64,000 nucleotides of DNA from Halioglobus sp. (GCA_020443425.1 JAGRIE010000008.1:62001-126000), one strand, 5' to 3'; counted from the first letter of the stretch, positions 1 to 10,206 are shown. A program made the numbers and translations. The notes: a model not told the origin generated them from the letters alone.

Positions 1-100
1 GTCAGTGTGTTAGGCATTGTCGGCGTGCTGTAAAAATAAGTGACGTCGGAAGATTAGCCTCCTGCAACTGCCCCGTTACCTGTGCGCTGGCGGGGGCGGT

Positions 101-2965
101 CTAAGGCTTGCCGTCCAACCGGTCGATCAGGGCGGCGGCCCCCGGGATATCCGCGAACGGGATGCCGGCATCGAGCAGGGGTTGCAGCACCAGCCTGGCT
201 TCGTTCTCCAGGCCGCTATCGGCGAGCGCGACCGCGAGATGAACCCGGAAACTGACATTCTCGGGTGCGCGGGCAACGACTTCCTGCAGCAGTTGCGTGC
301 CGCGGTCTGTCAGGCCGGTCTCCACCAGCAGCCAGCCATACAAATGTTTGGCATACACGTCCTCTGGATCCAGCTCGTAGGCCTCCTGGGCTGTCTTCAG
401 GTCACGTCTGTCACCCAGGTCATGATAGCTGCCTGCCAGCCTCACCAGCACGGGTATATTGCGCGGTTCGCTGCGCGCGATCACTTCGTACTGTTCGACT
501 GCGCGCTCCGCGTGCCCCTGGCGCACGGCCTCGTCTGCCCACGCCAGTCGTGCAATGTTGTCATCCGGGTGGTCCGCCAGCCACTCCGCCATGATCTGTT
601 CAGCGTTTGCGGTCTGCCCGGCGCGGGCCAGTGCGGTATAGTAGCGCGACAGCGAGGTCGAATTTTTATGGGTGGCGTAGGCCTGGCCCAGCATGTCCGA
701 GGCCAGCGGGTAATTCTCGCTGTCCATCAGCATCTGCCCCTTTACCAAATAGCCCATACCGGATTCCGGATGGTTCTGGATCAGGCGGTCAGCCAACTCC
801 AGCACCGCATCCCGGTTGCCTCGCTGGCGCTCCATCATCGCGAGTTTCACCAGTGCGCGAGCACTGTCCGGGTCAATCTCCAGTAATCGCTGCAAGGCGG
901 CATAGGCGGCGGCAGGATTTCCATTGGCTTCATGCGCATCGACCATCCGCCATTTGATCGTCAGGTTGGCGGGGTTTGCCGCTTCCAGCTGGTCAAGCAG
1001 CGCCAGGCTCTCGTCAGTATTGCCCGCCTGCAGGTTTGCATTCGCCAGCAAGTACTGCGCAACGGGGTGATCCGGGATCAATTTATTGATCTCCCGGCTG
1101 ACTGCCAGCGCCCTGTCGGTGTCACCCTGCTGCAGGTAGAGGTCGGCGAGTACGAGGCGCGGCTGCAGTGCCGTCTTTTGGGCGGAACGGATCTTTTCCA
1201 GCCGGGCGACAGCACCCCGTGTGTCGCCCTTCTCCAGCGCCTCCTGTGCCAGCCACAGCTGTGCTGTTGTATTGTCCGCATCCCGCGCCAGCAATGCCTC
1301 GATACGCTGCGTGGCCAGCAGTTCGCTGCCGCTGTTCATCTGTGTCCGCGCCAGTGCGAGATCGGCCAGGCTGAATCCCGGTTCCAGTTCGAGTGCGCGC
1401 TCATAGAATTGCCCGGCGGTCACGCTGTCGCCGGACAGGTCGAGCACCGAGCCGTGGAGGTACTGTACCTGCGCATCATCGGGCCATTGCGCCATCAGGG
1501 CAGTGCTGGCGGCGAGAGCCTGGTCGAAGTCCCCCGCCCGCAACTGCGCAATGGCCAGCAGCATTTGTGTTTCCATTTTATCGGGCGCGTGTGCTGCCAA
1601 CAGCTCCAGCCTGGAAATCGCTTCATCGGTGGCGCCGCTGTTCAGGTTGTCCAGTGCGACACGTGTCGCCGAGGTCACAGAGCCGAGTTTGAAGAACAGG
1701 GACTGATAGCCTTTGGCGCGAGAGGTGTCACCCATTGCCGTATAGGCACTTGCCAGAATCGCGGCAATTTCCGGATCCCGGCGGGACTGCTCGATCAGTG
1801 GCTCCAGCAACTCTACCGCCTGCTTGGGCGAACCCCTCTCGTTCAGTATGGCCGCCAGTTGCCTGCGCCCCAGCACGCTGTCCGGTGCAAGTCGATGAAA
1901 CAGGTTGAGGTACTCCAGTGCCAGCTCCTGGTTTCCCATTGCGTAGTACACTTCGCCCATCAGCAGGATGCTCATGGCGTGGTCGGGTTCGTAATCCAAT
2001 ACCACCTTGAGTGCGTCCAGTGCCTGCACATACTGTTGCGTCTGCTTGGCGTACAGCGCGCGGACGTAGGCGCTCATAGGGTCGGAGGGGAATTTGCTGG
2101 CCAACAGGGCAGCGGGCTGCCGCGCGTCATCCAGTTGATTGCTGGCGATCAGCGTCCGCACCAGCCCGGAGAGGGCATAGATATTGTCCGGCCCCAGCTC
2201 GACCGCCCCTTCGAAGGAGATGCGGGCGTCCTTCATATTGCCCCGCGAGAGTTCCAGTTCCCCTCTCAGTATCCAGGTTTCCGGTTGGTCCAGCCCATTG
2301 GCCAGGGCGCGCTCAATGTCTTCTTCGGAGAGTCCGGCCAGGTCGGCGCCCAGCCCGGACTCCACCAAACCCTTCTTCGCCTCGCCGTTGTGCGGGTTCA
2401 GCCGCAGGGCCTTCTGGAATGCCGCCACTGCGTCCTGCAGCGTGCCGACACGCAGCAGCGACCAGCCACGCAGCACTTCCCAGGCGGAGGCGCTGATATC
2501 GGAATCGCCATCCGACCACTCTTCGTACAGTTTCAGCACGCCTTTGTAATCGCGCACCAGCAATTTGGAACGGGCCAGCGCCAGCACCATGTCGGGGTTG
2601 CGGTACCCCAGGTCGTAGGCTTCCTGCATGTAGTCCGTGGCGTCGGCAGTCTGGTTCATCTGCAGGTAGGTGTCCCCCATGATCCAGCGCAGTTCGCCGT
2701 CGCGGGGGTTATCCCTGATGACATGCTTTAACTCGGTGATCGTGGAGGCGTAGTTCTGCTGTGCCAGAAACTCCATTGCCCTGGCGTGGTGGTCCACCGG
2801 CACCAGATAGCGCCAACCGAGGAAAGCGCCTGTGCCGACCGCGATCAGGACAATGAAGGCCAGAAATAGTTTCAGGCCGGTGTAACTCGGCGGTTCAGGC
2901 CAATCGCCATACCCGTCGTCGATACCCAGTTCATCATCCTCGATGTTGTTGTTATGTGCGCGCAT
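101..2965 (-). CDS. Membrane-anchored TPR-repeat protein (PrsT-related)
   Basis: The product is about 954 aa. It has a short acidic cytoplasmic N-terminus, one membrane helix at roughly residues 30-55, and then almost continuous tetratricopeptide repeats to the C-terminus. The first repeats (EFLAQQNYAST then ITELKHVI) align with the N-terminal repeats of the two lipoproteins encoded at 3175-5973 and 7343-10141, so this is a third paralogue that swaps the lipobox for a transmembrane anchor. TPR arrays of this size act as protein-interaction scaffolds. The PrsT type is known from PEP-CTERM/exosortase loci, where it is linked to exopolysaccharide assembly and protein sorting, but its exact role is not established. 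I chose the ATG at 2965; a TTG at 3016 in the same frame would add 17 residues, and neither start has a strong ribosome binding site. The envelope role is inferred from family and neighbours. Confidence 0.8.
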   Translation of the reverse strand: MRAHNNNIEDDELGIDDGYGDWPEPPSYTGLKLFLAFIVLIAVGTGAFLGWRYLVPVDHHARAMEFLAQQNYASTITELKHVIRDNPRDGELRWIMGDTYLQMNQTADATDYMQEAYDLGYRNPDMVLALARSKLLVRDYKGVLKLYEEWSDGDSDISASAWEVLRGWSLLRVGTLQDAVAAFQKALRLNPHNGEAKKGLVESGLGADLAGLSEEDIERALANGLDQPETWILRGELELSRGNMKDARISFEGAVELGPDNIYALSGLVRTLIASNQLDDARQPAALLASKFPSDPMSAYVRALYAKQTQQYVQALDALKVVLDYEPDHAMSILLMGEVYYAMGNQELALEYLNLFHRLAPDSVLGRRQLAAILNERGSPKQAVELLEPLIEQSRRDPEIAAILASAYTAMGDTSRAKGYQSLFFKLGSVTSATRVALDNLNSGATDEAISRLELLAAHAPDKMETQMLLAIAQLRAGDFDQALAASTALMAQWPDDAQVQYLHGSVLDLSGDSVTAGQFYERALELEPGFSLADLALARTQMNSGSELLATQRIEALLARDADNTTAQLWLAQEALEKGDTRGAVARLEKIRSAQKTALQPRLVLADLYLQQGDTDRALAVSREINKLIPDHPVAQYLLANANLQAGNTDESLALLDQLEAANPANLTIKWRMVDAHEANGNPAAAYAALQRLLEIDPDSARALVKLAMMERQRGNRDAVLELADRLIQNHPESGMGYLVKGQMLMDSENYPLASDMLGQAYATHKNSTSLSRYYTALARAGQTANAEQIMAEWLADHPDDNIARLAWADEAVRQGHAERAVEQYEVIARSEPRNIPVLVRLAGSYHDLGDRRDLKTAQEAYELDPEDVYAKHLYGWLLVETGLTDRGTQLLQEVVARAPENVSFRVHLAVALADSGLENEARLVLQPLLDAGIPFADIPGAAALIDRLDGKP

Positions 2966-3174
2966 AAAAAAACCGGAACCCGGAACGTCCTTGCTCTCTG
3001 CGCACAATGTATCCAATCGCTCGCAGGTAGACCACTATAACTGTGTGGATTGGGATGGATATCACGCGCTGCAGCTCGCCAGTGTGTCGATGGTATTCAT
3101 CCGGGAAAACGGCGCTTCGGTGCCGGTTCGGCTCACTGTGCCACAACACGGGAACGACTCGGGTCACAACGAGG

Positions 3175-5973
3175 TTATTGTAGTGAGGCCAGCAGCTGCT
3201 CCGCTTCCGCACGTTCCTCAAAGGCGGGACTGTCCCCACCCAGCACCGCATTGAGCAGTTCAATTGCCGCGCCTTTATTGCCCAGGCGCGCTTCAATCAT
3301 CGCCTGGTGATACAGCAGGTTGGGGTTGCGCGGTGATGCAGCCACTGCGCGCTTGATATACCGCAGCGCCTCCTGGTGATTCCCGGCCTGTGACTCCACG
3401 ATTGCTACGGTGTCCAGTATCTCGGCCTTGTCGGGGTCGGCGGCCACCGCCAGCCTGGCGAACCTCAGTGATTCCGCCGGGTCCTTGTCCCGCAGATACC
3501 AGGCAAGATTGTTGAGGGCGGCCGCATTTTGCGGTTGCACCTTGATCACTTCACGGAACTGGTCGAGGGCCTCTGCAGTGCGGCCCGCGTTTGTCAATTG
3601 TGTCGCCAGCGCCATGCGAGCCTCCACATCCCCCGGGTTTTTTGACACCCAGGCCTGTACGGTCTGCAGCGACTCCTGCTGCTCGCCCGTCATGTACAGA
3701 TAGCCGGCCAGTTCGAGCATCGACTCCGTGGTGGGTGCGGTCTCCAGTACTTTGCGGAAAAGTTCGGTGACTTTCGCCGGGTCGCCGTCGCGCTGCGCGG
3801 CCAGTGCTTGCAGGCGCAGTACATCCGGTGCATCAGGTGCCAGTTTCTTCAATCTTTCCATGTAGTGGTCAAACAGCGATGCATTGCCGTCAGCCCAGGC
3901 CAGCCTGGCCAGTGATATCAGCGCGGGCGCAAAGTTTTCATCCAGTTCCTCTGCGCGCTTCAACTCTGCTCTTGCCTGTTCCAGGTTTCCAGCGCCCGCG
4001 GCCGCTCTTGCCAGCAGGTGGTGGGTGACAGCGGTGTCGGGCTCCAGCTGCAAAAGTTGTTCGAGGTTGTACTGCGCCTTGTCGTACTGTGATTCGGCGA
4101 TTTGGGCGATCGCCAGTAGGCGCAGCACCTCGGGGGACTGCTGCTGCAACTCTGACAGGGAGGCAAACAGCGCTGGAATCCTGCCCGGGGTGTTTTCCCA
4201 GATGTAATACCTCGCCAACATCAATCGGGGCTCCAGTGCATCGGGATGGGCCTCAATGGCGTACTGCAGCTGTGCCACCATTTCGTCCTCCCTGCCGGGC
4301 TCGGCAGACAGCGCCGCCAGGTGCAGCAGGGTCGGCAGGTAGTCCGGCCTCTCTTTCAGCACCGCCTGGTAGTAGGCCCGACTGGCGGACGTGTTGCCCC
4401 GCTCCTGTTCGATTCTGGCCAGGGCGTGGTTTGCCGCCGGGTCGCCTGGCGCCAGCGACAGCGCCTGCTTGAATGCGGCGATGGCCTCATCGAGCTGGTC
4501 GTTGGCGAGATACTTCTGCCCGAGTACTGTGTAGGCCTGAACGCTTTCTGGGTGGCGCTTTACATAGTCCTGTGCCGCGGCAATGGCGCCCGCGATGTCC
4601 TCGGAATCATTGATGTTCTGCAGCTTGAAAAAGTCGGCTTGCTCCAGCGATGGGTCCAGTGCCAGCGCCGCTTCAAACTGGCGATTGGCGGCCTCGTGCT
4701 GGCCGTCAAAGAGTAACCCTGCCCCCAGCTCGAAGTGGGCTATGGCGGACTCCGGCGCAGTCTGCTGCAGGGTTTTCAGTATTTTCAGTGCCTGGTCGGT
4801 TTTACCATCCTGCATCAGGGCCTTGGCCATGATGTTCAGCGCAAGCCGGTCTGACGGGTCGGCATCCAATACCGGGCGCAGTGCTTGCTGCGCCTCGCCT
4901 GCACGGGAGTTTTTCAGGTACAGGCTCGCCAGCAGGATGCGCCCTGGTGCGAAATTGGGATTCAGCGTCACCTGCCGCTCGGACTGCCTCAAAGCCTCCG
5001 CTTCATTTCCCTCTGCAACATAGGCGCCGGACAGGTAAAACAAAACCAGTGGATACTGCTCAGCGACGGGCTCGGCGATCGTCAGGGCATCAATGCAGTT
5101 GGCATAGTTACCGTTGAGGAAGTCCAGTGAGCCCTGCAGGTAATTGGTCATCGGGTGCTTCGGTGCGGTTTCGAGCAGGAATTCAATATCCGGTGTCACG
5201 TCCTCCAACTGCCGCAGTTCCAGGTTGAGAAGACCGCGCTTGAGCCGGTCTTCCTTGCTCTCTGGAGACAGCTCTATCGCCTGCGAGAAGGCCGCCACCG
5301 CCTGGGGGAGTTGCTGCCGGGTCGCCAGCAAATCGCCTTTCAGGCTCCAGGCGTCGCGCCGCTCGGGGTGCTCGCCCAGTACGCGCTCTATAAGTGCCAG
5401 CGCAGCGTCCAAATCGCCGGATGCGCCCAGCATTCGCGCTTCCGCAAGCTGTACCTCCGGGTCCTCCGCGTGTGATTCGGACGCTTTTGCGATGAAGGTG
5501 TCCGCCGTCCAGATATCGCCTTGGCCCAATGTCGCCAGCGCCTGTTGCGCCTGCAACTGGGCGGTTGCCTGAGGGGACAGGCCGGCGGTTGACAGCGCCA
5601 TCACTCCCTCCAGGTCTCCTTTGCTGAGCAGCGCCTTGGCCAGTGCGGGAAATACCTCATTGGGATTCCAGCCCAGTTCCTTGGCGCGCTCCAGTTCCTT
5701 GGCAGCGGCCATCATGCTGCCGGTTTCGAGGTAGGCTTTGCCCAGCAGCCAGCGGGCGCGCGGCAGTGTTTCCTGCTTTTCATTGGCCGCCGCCAGCGCA
5801 TTTTTCAACTCGATGATCGCCTCGGCGTAGTTCTGCTCTGCCAGCAGCTGCTCCGCCCGGGCCATATAGTCGGCGCTGCTGGTGTCATCGCCACAGGCTG
5901 TCATCGCTAAAAAGCAGGCCACCAGGATGAAACGCTGCAAGCAGGCAAGTGATGGAATTCTTGTTATTGGCAT
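3175..5973 (-). CDS. prsT: PEP-CTERM system TPR-repeat lipoprotein, PrsT-like (copy 1)
   Basis: A 932-aa protein. Its signal peptide ends in a lipobox (MTAC, lipidated Cys27), followed by about 20 degenerate TPR units. Length, lipoprotein signal and start (EQLLAEQNYAEAIIELKNAL) fit the PrsT family, which accompanies exosortase/PEP-CTERM systems. It is probably an outer-membrane periplasmic-facing scaffold. A clear GGGGAG ribosome binding site precedes the ATG. It lies divergently from the PEP-CTERM gene at 6394. The copy at 7343-10141 has the same length and the same lipid-Cys position, so the two are tandem duplicates. No exosortase or polysaccharide genes are in this window, so the partner machinery must be elsewhere. 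Family assignment is secure; function is known only by association. Confidence 0.85.
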   Translation of the reverse strand: MPITRIPSLACLQRFILVACFLAMTACGDDTSSADYMARAEQLLAEQNYAEAIIELKNALAAANEKQETLPRARWLLGKAYLETGSMMAAAKELERAKELGWNPNEVFPALAKALLSKGDLEGVMALSTAGLSPQATAQLQAQQALATLGQGDIWTADTFIAKASESHAEDPEVQLAEARMLGASGDLDAALALIERVLGEHPERRDAWSLKGDLLATRQQLPQAVAAFSQAIELSPESKEDRLKRGLLNLELRQLEDVTPDIEFLLETAPKHPMTNYLQGSLDFLNGNYANCIDALTIAEPVAEQYPLVLFYLSGAYVAEGNEAEALRQSERQVTLNPNFAPGRILLASLYLKNSRAGEAQQALRPVLDADPSDRLALNIMAKALMQDGKTDQALKILKTLQQTAPESAIAHFELGAGLLFDGQHEAANRQFEAALALDPSLEQADFFKLQNINDSEDIAGAIAAAQDYVKRHPESVQAYTVLGQKYLANDQLDEAIAAFKQALSLAPGDPAANHALARIEQERGNTSASRAYYQAVLKERPDYLPTLLHLAALSAEPGREDEMVAQLQYAIEAHPDALEPRLMLARYYIWENTPGRIPALFASLSELQQQSPEVLRLLAIAQIAESQYDKAQYNLEQLLQLEPDTAVTHHLLARAAAGAGNLEQARAELKRAEELDENFAPALISLARLAWADGNASLFDHYMERLKKLAPDAPDVLRLQALAAQRDGDPAKVTELFRKVLETAPTTESMLELAGYLYMTGEQQESLQTVQAWVSKNPGDVEARMALATQLTNAGRTAEALDQFREVIKVQPQNAAALNNLAWYLRDKDPAESLRFARLAVAADPDKAEILDTVAIVESQAGNHQEALRYIKRAVAASPRNPNLLYHQAMIEARLGNKGAAIELLNAVLGGDSPAFEERAEAEQLLASLQ

Positions 5974-6286
5974 CGCTGCTCCCCGATTTGAATGTGTTCA
6001 TTCCAAAACATGTTCATTGCCGTCCAGGCACTACTTTACATTGCGAGATCGCATACGGTGGTGCTCTGTATGAACATCACCATAGTCGCGTTTTGAGAAT
6101 GGTGTCAACCGAATAGAAGGGCTGCCTGCCGTGGACTAATCCGCAGTGGCTGCACGGCGGCGACTGCCGGTTTCTGTCCCGGGGGTTTCTCCGCTCGGCT
6201 GCTACAGCAGGCCTGTCTGCGGGCACTGAAACGTCAGTTTTTTTTACATCCGGCCCGTTGTTATGACAGCGGGTATCGGTAGCCCC

Positions 6287-6393
6287 TTGATAAAATGGAT
6301 ATAAAAAACCTTGGTATAAAACTTGCTTCCCTAACGGGCGCAAGCAGCTGAGCAGGAGCTTGCACAATAATATAAACGCTCAAGGAGAAAGGT
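6287..6393 (+). promoter_or_regulatory. Leader region of PEP-CTERM gene
   Basis: The 420-bp intergenic region 5974-6393 holds no gene that I can support. Its right half is AT-rich (from 6287), contains the sigma-54 element at 6312-6328, and ends in an AAGGAGAAAGG ribosome binding site directly before the ATG at 6394. I see no convincing sigma-70 promoter or stem-loop in the left half. Confidence 0.5.
6312..6328 (+). promoter_or_regulatory. Sigma-54 (-24/-12) promoter of PEP-CTERM gene
   Basis: TTGGTATAAAACTTGCTT carries the invariant GG (6313-6314) and GC (6325-6326) exactly 10 nt apart and fits the TGGCAY-N5-TTGCW consensus. The -12 GC is 68 nt from the start codon at 6394, matching the 67 nt found for the second PEP-CTERM gene. 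RpoN and the PrsK/PrsR two-component system are known to drive PEP-CTERM genes in several bacteria. Confidence 0.75.
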
Positions 6394-7239
6394 ATGGAAT
6401 ACCGTTTGCTAGCAACGTCCGGCGTGCTGTTCGCCGCCGTCGGCCTCGCCGCACCCACCAGCGCCGCCGTCGTCAACTCATTTGCCCCGTTTACACCCAC
6501 GCCCACCGCAGGGGTCTGGTTTGAGAGTGGTGTGCTAGGGACCGGCACCGCCAGTGTGGTCAGCCTCGCAGGAGAGGGCGGCAACCTCGAGAACAACCAG
6601 CCACTGCCCGTCGGCGCCGCTCGATTGACAACCGGCTTTGACAACGGCGACAAGGCGGAGGTCGCGGTGGTGGATGCCTACGGCAATGCGCGTGCGCTGT
6701 TTTCGGATTCCTTCAGCCTGGACTATTCGTACTACAAACAGGATGTCGGGAATGCGTTTGCCGCGCCTTCCATCAAGCTGACCTTGCGCAGTGCCGTTTG
6801 TAATTCGGGAGACTGCTTCGGTACATTGATCTATGAACCGAGCTGGAATCAATCCGGTTCTGAGGGAAGTTCAACGGCGGTGCCCACGGATGACTGGGAG
6901 TCGGTGTCGATCACCGCAGACAGCGGCCTGTTCTGGTGGAACGGGGGCTTCGGGCAGACAAACTCATCCGGTGGTCCGCCATTGAAAACCCTGACGGACT
7001 GGATGGCCGCCTTCGACAGCGATTTTGACAGCGCTGACCTGCTGGCTTTGAGCATGGGCGTTGGCACGTATAACCAGGGCCAGGATACCTACTTTGACGA
7101 TGTCAGTATCAGTGGCAATGGCTATTCCGCATCCTACGACTTCGAGCCCGCTGCCGATGTCCCGGTGCCCTCTACACTGCTGCTGGTCGCCATCGGTGCG
7201 CTCGCCGGTGTTTCCGCCCGCAGGAGGCCGGCGCGGTAA
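6394..7239 (+). CDS. PEP-CTERM sorting-domain protein
   Basis: A 281-aa exported protein. It has an N-terminal signal peptide (residues 1 to about 25, cleavage after PTSA) and ends in a tripartite PEP-CTERM-like anchor: the variant motif VPVPST, a hydrophobic helix (LLLVAIGALAGV) and a basic tail (RRRPAR). Such tails are recognised and cleaved by a membrane exosortase, releasing the protein to the surface or extracellular polysaccharide. The middle is rich in Ser, Gly, Asp and aromatic residues with one close Cys pair (CNSGDC), compatible with a beta-sandwich, but no enzyme motif is visible. It is transcribed from a sigma-54 promoter and lies between two PrsT-like genes. The cargo function is unknown. 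Confidence 0.85.
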   Translation: MEYRLLATSGVLFAAVGLAAPTSAAVVNSFAPFTPTPTAGVWFESGVLGTGTASVVSLAGEGGNLENNQPLPVGAARLTTGFDNGDKAEVAVVDAYGNARALFSDSFSLDYSYYKQDVGNAFAAPSIKLTLRSAVCNSGDCFGTLIYEPSWNQSGSEGSSTAVPTDDWESVSITADSGLFWWNGGFGQTNSSGGPPLKTLTDWMAAFDSDFDSADLLALSMGVGTYNQGQDTYFDDVSISGNGYSASYDFEPAADVPVPSTLLLVAIGALAGVSARRRPAR

Positions 7240-7342
7240 CGACCGGTTTCGAGTGTTGTTCGGCTGGCCGGGTTGCGGTGGGGCAGTCCGGCCGCCTCCC
7301 GGCCTCGGCAGATATTGTGGTTTCCCTGCTGTTCTGTCGCTG

Positions 7343-10141
7343 TCACTGTAGCGATCGCCGCAGTTGCTCCGCTTCCTCCTGCTCGGCAAAGGCTGGATTG
7401 TCGTCGCCAAGGATGCTTTCGAGGATTCCAACGGCGGCCGTTGTATTACCAGCCCGCGCTTCGATCATGGCGTGGTGGTAGCGCAGCGTCGGGTTGTCGG
7501 GCGCCTCCGTCACCGCGCGTTTTATATGCCGCAGCGCCTCCTGCTGATTGCCGGCATCCGACTCAATCAGCGCCAGTGTGTCCAGTGTCTGGGGCTGGCC
7601 CGGGTTCGTGGTCACGGCGCGCCGGGCGAATTCCAGTGCCTCCCGCGGTTGTGTCTCTCGCAGATGCCAGGCGAGGTTGTTGAGGGCAGCTGTGTTCTTC
7701 GGTTCCAGCTTCAATACTTCACGGTATTCCTGTAGTGCGAGCGCGTCCTGTTCCAGATACATCAGCAGGTCGGCCAGTGCCATGCGTGCCCGGGTGTCAG
7801 AGGGGTGATCTGACACCCAGTCCTGTATCAGTTGCAGTGCTTCCTCGCTGTTATCGGACCGGTACAGGTAGCCGGCCAGTTCCAGCACCGCGGTGGTGCT
7901 CGGCGCGGTCGCAAGCACCTGTCGGCTCAGTTCGATGGCGCGCACGGGATCGTTGTCTCGCTGCGCTGCGGCCGCCTGCAAGCGCAATACATCCGGGGCG
8001 CCGGCCGCCAGGGTCTGCAATTTTTCCACATAGGTGTCGAACACCGACATATCACCCTCGACCCAGGCCAGTCTGGCAAGTGATACGAGGGTGGGCGCGA
8101 AATCGTCGTCCAATGCCAGCGCGCGCTTGAATCCGGCTTTCGCCTTGTCTGTTTCGCCAGCGCCTGCCGCAGCCGTTGCGAGCAGGTGGTGCGCCAGCGC
8201 GGTATCGGGTTTCATCGCAATCAGTTGTTCAAGGTTGTAGAGCGCCATGCCGTATTGCTGTTCGGCCAGCTGCGACATTGCCATCAGGCGCAATACCTCC
8301 GGTGCCTGCTGTTGTAACTCGGACAGCGATGCGAATAGTGCAGGAATTTTGGCGGGCGTGTTTTTCCACAGGTAGTAACGGGCCAGCATTAGTCTAGGCT
8401 CCAGTGCCTCCGGGTGCGCCTCGATGGCAAACTGCAACTGCGTCACCACGTCCGCCTCGTCGCCGCGCTCTGCCGCCAGCAATGCCATATGCAGCAGGGT
8501 GGGCAGGTAGTTGGGCCGCTCAGCCAGTACCGCCTGGTAGCGGGCGTCGCTCGCTGCCGTGTCTCCGGCGAGCTGTGCGATCTCTGCCAGGCCGTGATTG
8601 GCAGCGGGATCTCCCGGCGCCAATGCCAGGGCTTTGTTAAACGCTGCGGTTGCGCTGTCGAGCTGCTCGTCGGCGAGATACATCTGCCCCAGCAGTGAGT
8701 GGGCCTGTGTGCTCTGCGGATGGCGCTCCGCATAGTCCTGCGCGGCGGCAATAGCGCCCTTGTGATCCTGTGCATCGCTCAGGTTGAGTACCTGTAGAAT
8801 ATCTGCCTGTTCCAGCGAGGGATCCAGTGCGAGCGCCGCTTCCAACTGCCGGTTGGCCGCCTCGCTCTCGCCGCTCAATACCAGGCCGGCGCCAAGATTG
8901 AAGTTGGCGACGGCGGAATCCGGCGCTATCTGCTGCAGGGTTTGCAGCATTCTCAGCGCCTGGTCGGTTTTCCCGTCGAGTAACAGCGCCTTTGCCATGA
9001 GGTTCAGTGCCCGGGTGTCCGTCGGGTCCGCATCCAGCACCGGGAGCAGTGTGCGCTGGGCATCCGTCGCCCTTGAACTTTTTATGTAGATATTCGCCAG
9101 CAGGATGCGACCCGGTACAAAGCTGGGATTCCAGTCGACTTGTTGCTCTGCCTGCCTCAGTGCTTCCGCCTTGTTCCCCTGGGCCAGGTGGGCACCGGCA
9201 AGATAGAACAAAATTAACGGGTATCGATCCGCAACCGGCTCTGCTGTGGCCAGGGCGGTGATACTGTCGGCGTAATTGCCGCTGTGAAAATAGAGCAGTC
9301 CCTGCAGGAAATGTGTCATGGGGTGGTTAGGGGCCACCTCCAGCAGGAAGTCTGCATCGGGCTTCACCGCATCCAGCTGTTGCAAATGCAGGTGGATCAG
9401 GGCGCGTTTGAGGCGGTCATCGGGCCTGTCGGGTGATAGCTCGATAGACTTGTCAAACGCTGCCAGTGCTTCCGGCAGCTTCTTCTGCTTGCTCAGCAGG
9501 TCGCCTTTCAGGCTCCAGGCCTCGCGTTCTTCAGGGCGGGACGCCAGCAGGTGATTCAGTGTGGCGAGGGCGCCATCGACATCACCTGATGCGCTCGACA
9601 TGCGCGCTTCAGCAATGAGCACATCTGTGTCATCCGAGTTCATCCCAACCGCGGTTGCGATATAGGTGTCCGCTGTCCAGATATCACCTTGCCCCAGTTG
9701 CGCCAGGGCCTGCTGCGCTCGCAGTCGGGCATCGGCATTCGAGTCCAGGCCCGCTGGGGAGAGCGCCAGCACCTTGTCCAGCTCGCCCTGGTGGAGCAGG
9801 GCCTTGGCCAGCGCTGGCAGCACGTCATTGGGGTTCCACCCCAGTTCCCTGGCCAGCTCAAGTTCCTTGGCTGCGGCCATCATATTACCGGTTTCCAGGT
9901 AGGATTTCCCCAACATCCAGCGGGCGCGGGGCAGCGTTTCCTGTGCCTCATTGGCGTTGCCCAGCGCGTTTTTGAGTTCGATGATCGCGTCAGCGTAGTC
10001 TTCAGCCTGGAAGTGTTGTTCCGCGCGGTCCATGTACTCTGTGCCGGTGGTGCTTTCGCTGCAGGCCACCGCTGCGAAAATACAGCCGGCAAGCGCCAGC
10101 CGCAGTAGATTGCCAGAGAGTGAGTGTTTTATTTCAGGCAT
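7343..10141 (-). CDS. prsT: PEP-CTERM system TPR-repeat lipoprotein, PrsT-like (copy 2)
   Basis: With the ATG at 10141 the product is 932 aa, identical in length to its paralogue at 3175-5973, with the lipid Cys also at position 27 (lipobox AVAC). This start has an AGGAAA ribosome binding site; an in-frame ATG at 10165 lacks one. The two paralogues align throughout, for example over the C-terminal repeats around LARLAWVEGD against LARLAWADGN. It lies downstream of and on the same strand as the THxN-type PEP-CTERM gene, separated by a terminator, so it probably has its own promoter. The predicted role is a periplasmic lipid-anchored TPR scaffold of the PEP-CTERM/exosortase system. Duplication suggests pairing with different cargo or machinery, which is inference. 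Confidence 0.85.
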   Translation of the reverse strand: MPEIKHSLSGNLLRLALAGCIFAAVACSESTTGTEYMDRAEQHFQAEDYADAIIELKNALGNANEAQETLPRARWMLGKSYLETGNMMAAAKELELARELGWNPNDVLPALAKALLHQGELDKVLALSPAGLDSNADARLRAQQALAQLGQGDIWTADTYIATAVGMNSDDTDVLIAEARMSSASGDVDGALATLNHLLASRPEEREAWSLKGDLLSKQKKLPEALAAFDKSIELSPDRPDDRLKRALIHLHLQQLDAVKPDADFLLEVAPNHPMTHFLQGLLYFHSGNYADSITALATAEPVADRYPLILFYLAGAHLAQGNKAEALRQAEQQVDWNPSFVPGRILLANIYIKSSRATDAQRTLLPVLDADPTDTRALNLMAKALLLDGKTDQALRMLQTLQQIAPDSAVANFNLGAGLVLSGESEAANRQLEAALALDPSLEQADILQVLNLSDAQDHKGAIAAAQDYAERHPQSTQAHSLLGQMYLADEQLDSATAAFNKALALAPGDPAANHGLAEIAQLAGDTAASDARYQAVLAERPNYLPTLLHMALLAAERGDEADVVTQLQFAIEAHPEALEPRLMLARYYLWKNTPAKIPALFASLSELQQQAPEVLRLMAMSQLAEQQYGMALYNLEQLIAMKPDTALAHHLLATAAAGAGETDKAKAGFKRALALDDDFAPTLVSLARLAWVEGDMSVFDTYVEKLQTLAAGAPDVLRLQAAAAQRDNDPVRAIELSRQVLATAPSTTAVLELAGYLYRSDNSEEALQLIQDWVSDHPSDTRARMALADLLMYLEQDALALQEYREVLKLEPKNTAALNNLAWHLRETQPREALEFARRAVTTNPGQPQTLDTLALIESDAGNQQEALRHIKRAVTEAPDNPTLRYHHAMIEARAGNTTAAVGILESILGDDNPAFAEQEEAEQLRRSLQ

Positions 10142-10206
10142 GACGGTTTCCTGTGGGGAGGGCATTGCTGGACCAGCTATAACCGTACTCCAACGGTGCC
10201 ATAAAG

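Noticed and set aside
1-33. Possible hydrophobic tail of an upstream gene (frame ending TAA at 31-33)
   Set aside because: Only ten codons; too short to assign.
932-2731. 599-aa plus-strand ORF antisense to the TPR gene
   Set aside because: Low-complexity His/Gln/Arg-rich translation, no ribosome binding site, lies entirely within a well-supported gene; a by-product of GC-rich codon use.
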